A stretch of 64,000 nucleotides of DNA from NCBI RefSeq assembly GCF_018143015.1, contig NC_054741.1, forward strand, positions 66,066,697-66,130,696, in the 5' to 3' direction. How positions within the stretch are numbered: the stretch's first letter is position 1; every line of letters starts with the position of its first letter. A program made the translations under genes and the position numbers. Below the pieces are notes generated by a model. The model was not told the DNA's origin and ran no database searches. It worked only from the letters and a program-made list of their open reading frames with translations. Positions 39,201 to 51,200 of this stretch are shown here, in pieces. The stretch is from Lytechinus variegatus. Taxonomy: Eukaryota > Echinodermata > Echinoidea > Temnopleuroida > Toxopneustidae.

Positions 39201-42200
39201 TGGAAATGATATTAAAGAATATTGGAAATGATAGTTAAAGATATTGGAAATGATAGTTAAAGAATTGTATTGGAAATGATATTAAATGCGCTTTTCTTAG
39301 AAAAATTAAAAATTAAACTTTTTTTGCTTGGAAAATTGGACATTCATTAGAATGAATGGATTTGATTTTCTTAATTCTAAATAGACTGGGCTATTTCGAC
39401 GCCTAAGAAGACTGGGGGGGGGCTGATTCAGCCCCCCCCTTATGATCTCGGCCGTCGATCGCGCGATCGCGACGAAAATTGGCACACGCGTTACCCATGG
39501 CATTATCTACAAAACTATAACATCAAATTCTGCAAAAATCTCATGTTTGATTAATTATGCTAATTTATGCGTAAAATCATAAGTTTGCTGTAATTAATAA
39601 AATAATGCCCCTGAAATGCTAATTTTTGTTTCACATACTCTAGATAGGCATCTGATCAAATTTATTTAAAAAAATTTCAACATCACATTTACTTTCTTAT
39701 GTATTCTATTGTTTTCTAAATTTCTTATGTATTTCTTTGTTTTTCGACTTTTTGTTTTTTATTGTTTTTTCAATGGAAATTGTCGGGGACTTTATTTGGA
39801 CCATAAAAAAGATAAAATTAATTGATTTTAAGCAGTAAAAGGAAAAATAATGATACATTTATGAATTTTGGTTAAAAACACTATTTGCATTGGATTTGTA
39901 CACAAATTCACGTTTTTGAGTAATTTTGGGTGTGCATGCACTTACGAAATGTTGCGTAATTTCCGAACCGCGTACCCGGGGGTCACAATTTTGGTCTCAA
40001 AAGTTGCGCGAGACTTGAAAGTAAAAAGTCAGTGAGCGACGCGGTCAAAAAATTTTGCGCGGCGGATTTATCGCGAAAAATGTCGAGGGGGGGGCTGATT
40101 CAGCCCCCCCCCCAGTCTTTTTAGGCTTAATTCAGTTTAAAAATAAAAATCTTTAGATTATTAGCCCCAGCCTTGATGATTAGACAATATATTTATGGGG
40201 AAAAAAATCTTGAAAGAAAATATTTTTATGCATAAAAACTGCATAAAAACGGAAAATAACTTAGTGTACATGAGTCATGTCTTTTGACAGGTCAATGTTA
40301 TCATTTGAAATGGTATCTTGTTATGTTGCAGGTGGTGGTGGTGGTGGTGGATACCAACAAGGTGGTGGATATCAACAAGGCGGTGAGTTGCACAATCATT
40401 TTTGGTCATCCACATTGAGCCTGTGTCTCTTGACTTGACCTAATGTTTTCCAAAGCACACTGCTGCATTGTAGTCACATGACAAATATGTAGAAAGATTG
40501 TTAGATGGCCGTTAACCTTTCTTTTGAATGTCTTTTGGTATAATTTTAAGTTAAAGTACAAATATTGTGTGGAAAGACACCATAAAGTAAGATAATTTGA
40601 TGCATGCTATTAGTATTATCATAAGACATAAATAAACTGGAGATAGAATCTGCAGGTATTGTGTTAACGAGTTTTATGTATGGACACGGTCATGTTTGTT
40701 GAATATTAAGGGGATGAATAAAGCTAAGAAAAGATCATTAGAATGGTTAAAATTACATGGTTGGTTTTCTCTGTATCTAGCCGTAGATTTACAAGTAGAG
40801 TAGATAGAGATTTACAAGTATTATAGATGAAAGTAGCCAAGTATTCAGCCTTGGTGAGAGCTTGTGGTTTGGTGTTTTTATAGGGTTCAACCAGCGACCT
40901 GGAGGGCCTGGGCCACAAGGTGGTGGTGGTGGTGGGGGCGGATACAGACCCCCTCCTCAGGGTAAGTCTACATCATCGGGTGCAATCTGTTACTGAAAGA
41001 TGTGGTAATAAGGGTTAATAAAATGGACATATTCTGGATAAGAATGGTTCATAGTGTATTCTTCAAATAAACTGATGGTAAGTGTATGTTAAAAGCTACA
41101 TGCATGCATTTCACATTTTCAAATTACATGTCCTCTTAATGTCATAAAATTGGATTGCAATGATAACTTTGGCAACAGTAATGAAGAGATTTTAAGAATT
41201 ATTTCTAACATAATTTGGTAGTCACTTCAACGAAGACCCGCAGTGCTTTTCAAACTCATGGCACATGGGACATTATTCCTGGATAGCCACATTATATGAT
41301 GTAGGTTGGGTTTTGCATAAGTAAATGTTTGACTCTGTGAATTTTGATTTCTAGGTGGGCCGAGTGGTGGCGGAGGTGGATATAACCGAGGTCGGGATGA
41401 TGGCGGCCGTGGAGGCGGTTACGGAGGACGTGGCGGTCGCGATGGTGGATTTGGGTGAGTAACTATCCGTGTAGGATTTTGGAAGTTTGCATGTGTTGTA
41501 ATGGTCCTGGGCCCCGTTGCATAAAAGTTACCATTATGGTAACTTTGCCATCCAATGGTAACTACCATGGAATCCTAGCTTTTGATTGGCTGTTGATCAG
41601 CGTTACCATGGTAGTTGACATCGGATGGCAAAGTTAGCATAATTGTAACTTTTATGCAAAGGGCTCCTGGAAAGGTACAGTGGCTCAGGATTGTATCTTG
41701 GAAGACTTACAAAACAAAATAGAGAATAGGTGCATCTTCCAAATACCAGGATGCCCCTTTTCAGGTTTAAGTATTTTCTACTACATAGTTATGTCTGCAT
41801 GTGAAAAAGGGCTAATTCTGTAATTTACAGTCCCTCATCAGTTACAGTGTAATTAAGGTGTTTTTATTTCAGTTTATTTCTTTGTGGGTTTCATATGTTT
41901 TTTATTGAGTCATGACACGAAATCATAAATAAATATCTTGAATGAAAAAAACAATAATGCACAAAAAAGAAGGGGAAATATTATCAATCAAAGAACTAGT
42001 GTTACACTAGAAAATAAGACTGATACATTGATTCATGTGTGTGCATACACGAAATCATAAATATCTTGAATGAAAAAAACAATAATGCACAAAAAAGAAG
42101 GGGAAATATTATCAAAGAACTAGTGTTACACTAGCAAATAAGACTGATACATTGATTCATGTGTGTGCGTGGTTTAATCTAGAACAGTTCTAGGAATAAT

Positions 42201-45200
42201 TCGGGTGTAAATACAAATTGAATGAGACAGACCTGTCCTGTTCCTATTTCCGTTGGTACAGGGTCAGTGTTCATACATGTCTTCTGTTACAAGTAATATG
42301 TATCATAGTCAACACCTTGTTTTGATTGGTTTGTCTAACAACATTACAATGGTTTCTCGTTTCAGGTTTCACCATAGTTTGAAAATGTAGTGTCAAGTAT
42401 ATGTTAAACATCATAAGGAGCTAATCTAAATTTTTTTTTTTACTTCTATTAATGTAAAGAACCAGCCAAGTTTCAGACTAATGAAAAGGGTGTTTTGCAA
42501 GAATTAAAAGAAAATGGCATGTTACTTTTCAAACGTGCTGTACAGTTACAGTATAAGACGTTTGAAATCCTTGGTGTACAAGTAAGAACATGGTTATACC
42601 ATGAGTGTTATCGAAAAGGTTATGCATAGAACTCCATTGGAAATGGGTCAGTAGTAAATGTCGAGTTTCGGATTCTGTTTTCATCTTTGGATCAGTTATT
42701 ACCATTTCATTTGTCATTCTATCTATATGAATGTATTTCTCTTAGGAGGTGCAAAAGTTCTGACTCCTGACTATCAATTTTTTTTACTTTGTGGATTACA
42801 ACAGTATCTCAGGGATTCTCAGAAGATGCGCGAGAACGTAATAATTCAGTGAGTGATGCGGTAAAAACAATTGTGCGGTGAATGGTCCCCTGTTTCGCTG
42901 CCCCCCTTCCCTTCCTGGGAGAGTAAGGGTTAATATTCTGCCTTGATTTGGTGGCAGGTGTATAAGAGTGCATAGATAGTGAGTTAGACATCCATTTATG
43001 GTGTATTCAAATGATCGGAATGTAGGAAAAGTGTGACTTTCACTTTTATAGTGTCCAGTGATTTTGACACTACTTCATATTTTGCAGATCTACAACTGTA
43101 ACTATCTGTTTGGACTCGTGAAGTGCTAGTTTTCATATTGAATTTCACACAATGTAGTTGCTAGTTACCCAGCTACGGGTGTTCATCACACGGAGTGGAA
43201 TCTAGTTTCATGAACATTAGACAAATGTGCACATATAATGTGGTATTGCATGCATCACCTCATGCAGGAAAGTTATATTTGCACAGGTGTGATGTTATCT
43301 GACACAGAGCAAGGGTTTTATGGCAATTAGACACCTGAGTTAGATCTACTTGAAAATCTTATGCAAGTGATAATATATCTTTCTTGAATGTACTGTGCAC
43401 AAGGGTTTTTCCCCCCTTTTTTCAAAATTCGGATTCCTTTTGAGGTGGATGTTGACCTATTTTGGTATGAATTTTCTATTGTATACTGACCCATTGACCT
43501 TGAACTGGAGCTTTTTTAGGATTAGAGAGAGACAAAGACACAAGTTTTGTCAAAGGGTTTATTTTTTTAGATTTATTGAACTGGCTGGTTCTAGTAATTA
43601 AATTATGGTTGTACATGTATGTCTCAAATGTACATTTTTAATACAGTATTTTTTTTTGCAACCTGAACGTATATACACACGTACTTAGTGAAATATTTTT
43701 TTCTTTATATAGTATGTTAACATCAACATATACACATGGGTTTCACATTGTTAATTTCGAATGTTGAAAATGAGTGTAATGTATTTTTTCTCACAGTAAC
43801 AGTTCCTCTTCCATTTCAATTATTATGATTAAAATTATGTATGCAGAATAATTTCTCATCAACATGGGGGTAAAGTTATTTGGGGCTAAAGCTTCTATAC
43901 ATTTATTGATTTAAAGGTTTTTCAAAAAGAATAACTTTAAGTTGGTGCATATCAGCACCAAACTTACTAGCACCCATCAGTTCCTGTTGGGTATAAAGTA
44001 AAATATGATCAAATGACAGCCATTTAGAACATTTGACATGTAAAGAACATGAAAATGGTATTAATTTTTTTTCAAATTTTTAAGTCGTATTAGGGCTGAG
44101 TCAAAGTGGGCAGTCCATCTGTGACCGAAAGATGATGCCTGTCTATGATGCAATTTCTTCCAGACTGGTGGACCAAAGAAAAAAAAGATAAAGAAGTTCA
44201 GTGTCATCAAGGAAGATAATATCAACCACTCTAAATATAAACTTTCTGATGATCCTATTTTTAAAACTTTACGTCAACCAATTAGAGATGTAGAAAAGTA
44301 GAACCAAGCAGGATTTCTCAATTTTCTTGGTTGAATTTATCGACCGTAATGTTATTATCCCAGTGGATGGCTACTGCCATTTATTCTGTTGCAAATTTTA
44401 AACATCTGTACTTGGTTGATTGAAAAAAGGTTTGAAATATAGCATCATGTGAAAGTTTTTATCTAAAAAAACAACCCTGTAATGACTCAGCCCTGGTTCA
44501 AATGATTAAAAAAAAAATATGTGTGTGTATTAGAAGCACATCTGTAGAATAATCAGTTAAGTTAAAGGTGCACTATCCCAGGCAATGTTGGATGTTTTTG
44601 TACTCGCCGCCCGCCATCTTCATTATGAAGATCATCAACGTAGTTTGCATGCAGCTGTCAATCATCAGCCTGTCGCGCAGCACGTGCACACATCCACAGT
44701 ATACATACCCTACGCTGCTTTTGGCTACATCGGCATTAGCCGTATCATCTGCTGACTTCACTTCACACAGCAGGAGGCGGAGCCAACCTGCCATGATCTT
44801 CAAACAGCCACCAAAGCATACGCGAACTGAAAATTGTCAAATCTTGGGTGTTCAGAACATGGCATCTGTGTATCCATCGTATAACATGCAGCTGGCGCTG
44901 TCCGCAGCCTATACGTATGTCTAACAGTGCCCTCTGAATCCAGGGATCGTGCAACTTTAACAGTACCACATAAATTTACTTGTGTTCAGGTGATATCAGT
45001 AGATTATATATCAAACAAAAGGATATTTTTTCAGTGAAAATGTGTATTTTTATGCCACTTTGACATTTATTATTTTAAAAAGTAGGTAATTCTTTCCATT
45101 AGATCAAATTATTAAAATCACCCAGCAAGGTTTACATGCGTAATGTAGAAAAAGTTTTTTTTCTGAGTATAGTCCAAAGGCTCAAGTACAAAATATGTTA

Positions 45201-48200
45201 GAGTAAACATGTATAACAAGTAAACCACACCTTACAATTACGTTGCTTTTTGTGTCTTGCTAGCTATTGGATAGCTCCTTTCAAAGACAAACTTATCTTT
45301 GTCTCTGTGATAGGAATCTTTATTTTCTTCAAAATATCCAGTATCAAACATTTGCTATTACCTTATTTGTTGATAAGGATCAAACATAGTAGCTATGCCT
45401 CAGACCAGCTTTGAATTGAAACCCTTTAAATTTTGATCAACTTGTGAAGAGAGGTTTATTTTTGTAGATCCTGTATATCCTATGAAAGAAGAGATGGTAC
45501 CTTGTCAGGAAGTTGTACTTGCAATGACGATCAAACTCATATTTTGGACAGAAAAAGAAAAGAATAAAATGGGTTGCTAAATTTGCAAGGTATATTTTCA
45601 GAATAAGCCTCTCTGGATCCATAATCTTGTACTGGATCCGTAATCTTGTAAATTGTATATGAACATTGCCTGATTAATCCTGAACAGCTGATCTTGGTTT
45701 CTCACTACCGGGTACTGTCAAGAAGACATTGAAGCTGATTCAGGCTGTAGTGAAGAATGTAAAGATGCTTAACGTGAGACCGGGGAGCTTTACCTCAATG
45801 GGGTATAGAATGCTCCCTTTCTCCTAAGCTCTTGCTCGCTCTAAATCAACTTCCCCTTTATTTATACAACCAGTGATCGCGGTGGCGGCAGGGGTGGATT
45901 CAATAAGTATGGTGGTAAGTCTAGGTCACCCGCCTCAGGTGTGTCATCAATGTGTTCTACATTCATATTTTAATTCTCCTTGAAAGATAACTTCAAAAAA
46001 GAATACCTTAATATGATAATCAGAAAGAGTCCTTCACTCAGATTTTCTGGTCAGATGGGTCAATCAGAATATTAAATGATGAATCAATTTTGATATTTTA
46101 ATAGGGCTATTTTTTTTCAAATGGAGCTTCTGATTTTGGCAATATAAATCACATGTTTCACAGAATGTGGTATAGTACTGCAACATTATTAAGAGTTGAT
46201 GTTTATTTTGCTTACAATATTTTTGGGTTCAATAATTTTCCTGATTCATTGGTTGAGAGCGATTAAAAAACCTGCCAAGTTAGCTACTTTTCCCCTGAAT
46301 TCAATTAAGAGTAAGTTTGACTTCAAAGATTGATTTGGAGAAGAAGAAAAAAGAGCATCTAAGATTGGCAATTTTTCTAAGATTTGAATTTACATTGGGT
46401 AGGTAGGGATGGTTGATTGTGGGTATATGAAGTTTTATTTATGTGTTTTAGTGTTTTTGAAATTGTTATTTTTTACAGCATGTGGTAATCGACAAGGAGC
46501 AGAGATTTCTTCAAATGTTCACACTTTATTCATTGTTTGATTACAGGTGAAATAGAGTTCAAAGGTGAACAAGTTCTCATGCACAATAATAATGCAAAAA
46601 CATACTTAAATGCGCAATGTCAGAAGTAAAATGAATTGTGTTATACGCTGCGTTACGTGTAGTAGTTGCCAACAATTGCAGTTATTGATTCAAATTAATT
46701 GGGATAAGTAGTACTTTGTGCATGACAGCCAATTGAGAATTGATAAAATAGTGCTGACGTTTTGGTGTTATTCTGGTGTATTTATTCAAGTAAATGCAGC
46801 ATTTGTAGTAACAAGAGTGATATACACTTCGCCAGCATAAACAAGTATTTGAAATATAAAAGAATGAAGAAACTTCTGACAAACATTGTAATCACAACAA
46901 TTAACAGTCATAAAAAGAGTTACACCTGTGATATGCAGTATCATATTTTGGGACAAACAGGATTTTTTTTTTGGTTCCCCACTGAATGTATGCATCTTAA
47001 TGATAATCTTGTGTAGAAATGAGTTTGATGGGATCATGTACAATTTACTTGGTTTGTGAAACTTTGGGATTTTATAGTTTAGTTGATAATATATCAAGAG
47101 AACAAAGTTCGGTGTGTGTATTGATAATTATGCAAGGAAACAAAAATAAGATGCAGTTAATAGAAATTTGCCAAGAATTTTCTCTTCCAACAAGGACAGA
47201 GAGGGCTGAGAATAAAAACTGTTGATAAGAGCTGTGCGTATTGTGTCCATTGATGGAATTTGGTCAAAACGCCAGAGTACAGACAGTTTATATGAACTTT
47301 AGAAGAGCAAGTGGGCTATTGACTCTTCTGATATTCAATGAGAACAAGAAACATGAATTGGAAGACTATGAGCATATATCATGTAGGTTCTTAAATAGAT
47401 CTTAATGAAAAATCATTTGATGGTTAAGTATTTCTTTTTCTTCATGGGGAGGGGGGGGGGGGGGAGATGGGAGTCATCGGGTAGAAGCATGTTACTGTGG
47501 ACTTTTCTCTTATTTATACATGTTTGCCTCTCTAAGAAATGGGGTATGATAAACTTGAGTTTCTAAGACAGTATTGAGTAAATGGGATGGTAGTGTTTGA
47601 ATTGAAAGAAAAATATACTTTGTTAGAAATACCAGCGCAGCAACAGCAGCAACTTGCCAGTTCCTAAGTACATGTGATCTGGTATGGATAGTTGTCAGTG
47701 GCCAAGGTTTTGCAAAGAATGATTTTATGGATCATTAATGGCCTATGTTTAGGCAAATAAAAAATGTGGATGGTCATTGGTTTCCAAACATCATGTAAAA
47801 TATTTGACAGAGGTGCCGTTACGAATGCAAAGCATTTTGCTGGTATGGTATTCTGGTGTATGCAGGAAGAAAACATGCATTTGAAAATTAGGCATGCCAG
47901 GTAGTTGCAAGCGATTTTATCAGATCTGTTCACTCAACGTGGAGTGATTAATGAAGCATGCTCTTGTATATTTCCTGTATAATTCGAAAAAAAAAAGAAT
48001 AAAAAAAAGGATTTAAAAGGTTAAAAAAAAAAGTTGCAACCAAAAAAGGTGAAAACAAAGACAAAAAAAAACTGACACACACAACTGCATTACTAACTCA
48101 TTTATTTTGACTCCTTTCTTATAGGTACTGAATGTTGAACTCTGCAGCAACCATATATTGTAAAAAAGTTAATGTTACTGTGATATTAATCCATGGTTGA

Positions 48201-51200
48201 ATTTTCTTTTCTTTTTGAAGGTGATGGTGGCGGAGGATTTGGCAGCAGAGACTCTGACAACGGATACAACAAAGGAGGAGGAGGTCAGTTTGAATTGTTG
48301 GATTTTAATATACTTGATCATATTTAAAAAAAAAAAAAAAGAGCAAACCATGTTTTTTGCTCCTTGAAATGTTTTCTCAAGAAAGTTTGGCTTACTTTGT
48401 TCTTTCTACATGTATGAATTATAAATTTGTTGTAGGTGTTTTAAAGGGGGATCCAGCCTTGGTTATAAAATGCTGTTGTTGGAAAGGAGAAAAATAATAC
48501 AGAATGGTGAAAGTTTGAAAGAAATCAGACAAGAAATAATGTTATGGCTGCTTTAAAATTGAGATCCCTAAGACTTTGTAGATTTCAAATTGGCAACTGG
48601 GTAAGTAAATTGTGACAAGGGGCAAGGACAACTTTCCTAGAGGCAATGTACTTAATTATCAGTGATTTGTGGTTTTCTCCCAAGTACCCATTCCCTGGTG
48701 TGGCAGTAGTATATTGTTATATGTCCTAATGTAAGAAAAATATAATTTGAAGTAAAACTTTTTTTAGTCTATTTATTTGAGTAGTCCTTGCCTTACATCA
48801 CTATGGCACTATATATATGCAGCCATTTTGAATTCTCCATGGGTGTAGTGATTACCAATACTTATACAACTCTTCAAAATTCATAACTTTCTGTTTGTCA
48901 GACATTGTATCAACTTGTTTGAATTTTCTTTTTCCTCTTTAAAAACAAGTTTTTATTTTGTGTAGTATTTTACCTTTAGGGTGGGAAGGGGAAGTTATGA
49001 TACCTGCGTAGCCAATGTTGTTTTGAATTCAACATGTTTCATTCAACATTGTTGTTGGCTTCAGATGTAGATATAAAGTTGTCCTTATATATTCATATTT
49101 CATATCAGCTTTGTTATTCATAAAATTGTGTTCTTGTAGATCTTTAATTGTCAAAATATGATCTTTATTTTTCTTGGAGCAGAAATGGAAGTACAACACG
49201 ACACTGTTTTCATCAGTGGGATGCAACCAAATGCTGTGGATGAAGGCAAGATCAAGGAACACTTTGGACAAATTGGTATCATCAAGGTAAATACACAGTA
49301 AAAACAATACACTGACGCTAAGCTGATTTACAGGGGAACATAAGGAGCTCTGGCACACAATAAATATATTGCCATTGGAGAATGTGCATTAAGGTACTAG
49401 AGAAATATTCTGTTTCCTGAAAGAAGTGGAAATAATCTTCACTTTTCATTTAGAAATATGTGGTCATTTAATCTTCATTAAAAAAGAGAGACTGTTCTGA
49501 AGCATACTGTCAACATTTGGTCTTTTGTCAGTCGGAGAGCAAAATAACCTTTTGTTAATTCTATTTTTGGGAAGCACTTTGGGTATGTTACTGAGGATAT
49601 ATATATTTGTGATGGTTCAAATTCTATTTCTTTGTCTCTAAACTTCGATAGCTTGACAAGAGAACCCAGAAGGATAGGATCTGGATCTACAGGAACAAGC
49701 AAACACATGAACCTACAGGAGAGGCCACAGTTACCTATGATGATCCCCATACTGCCACATCTGCTATTGAATGGTTCAATGGTGAGTGTACCGTGCTTGA
49801 AAGAACAGTGCCCGAGAGTGTGTTCAATGTTCTCCAAGTGTGGAACTGGAATACTGAGAAATCGTCTTCACACTACAATGATCAAATGCAACATGATTCT
49901 GTAATGCAGAGCTGCCAAGTAGCACTGATTTTCAGTATTTAGTACTGAAAAGTGAGAAGAATACTGATAGTTTCATGTAAAATACTGATTTTTAAAGTTT
50001 CAGGTGTATGTGTGGTCCTATGGGGGTTTTTTGTTGAAAATACCGATTTCCTCACAGAAATACTGATTTTCAGCTTCAATAATACTGAAATGTTCCTTTT
50101 CAGGTTGGCAGCTCTGGTAATGGACTTATATATTTTTTCATCTGTCAAGAACCAGATCTTGAAAAATTTATCACATATTTTCTCCCCCCCCCCCCCCCAC
50201 AAGGGCACGTGAGAAAGAAGATGGAATACACCAATTTTTTTTGTTGATTCTTCACACCTCATGGGGTTTTGTTTTTCTCTCCATCTGATATAATTCCTCA
50301 ATCATTCATATCTAATTTGAATGAAAGAAGATATCGGTTTTGATATTATCCTGGTTTTCGTCATTTTGGATGTATTTTTTTCCTGCAGGCAAGCCATTCG
50401 CAGGCGGTACTATCAAAGTAGAACTTGCACAGCGTCCAGCCAACCGAGGTGGCGGCCGTGGAGGTCGCGGCGGTGGAAGGGGCTTCGATAGGGGTGGACG
50501 AGGACGCGGTGGCATGGATAGGGGAGGCCGTGGTGGTGGCGGACGTGGAGGAGGAAGGGGAGGACCCGGCGGAGGTGGAGGCTCACACCGAGATGGGGAT
50601 TGGGAATGCTCGTAAGTATAGGATGAAGGTATAAAAGCAAAGGGATGGCATCTGCAGATAGTTGTACTTAAATAGTCAACATTAAGTTATAGTTCTGTTT
50701 CAGTAACATTCTTTATTGATTCAATCCAAAGTGATAGGTTATGTTTAACAACATTTGATAAGTATGTAACGCGGCATTTAGTGCATTTATCGCTTACGAT
50801 GCTGAAATGACGCTTTCAAATGTATATTCAATGCTTATTATCATTTATCATGCAGAAATGCGAGTTTCTACTGCCAATAGGAGATCAGGTCTGGTTGGTT
50901 TGAGAGTGTGAAATGAAACAAGTAGGGATTTCAAAATGATGAATAACTTCTAATTATCATCAGGATTCCTATTTTCAATATTTAGAGCAAGAAAATTTAG
51001 AGAAAGAAAGATTAACAAAACATTAAAATACATAAACTTGTCTCAGTCAGATGTTATACATCATAGATTGCGCACTTGGATACTATTCACTTTGTTGAAA
51101 GCTACAGGAGGGGGGGGGGGGCTGAGGCGGGGTACATACCTCATCCTCCTGGCTTGTAAGCACACAGTAAAAACTGCTGTGTTACAACTGACACCAATTG

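Larger units (their letters stand above)
41455..45873 (+). other. FUS intron 10 (4.4 kb) with several repeats
   Basis: The largest intron after the first. It holds the foldback at 41,508-41,668, the tandem duplication at 41,916-42,169, a partial foldback end near 42,800-42,935 and the TTAA MITE at 44,562-44,960. At 44,090 and 44,490 TTAGGGCTGAGTCA and TGACTCAGCCCTGG are inverted and may bound another element. Confidence 0.6.

Noticed and set aside
44568-44924. 118-residue plus-strand frame with higher GC
   Set aside because: It falls inside a TTAA-bordered inverted-repeat element and has no recognisable domain or splice context.
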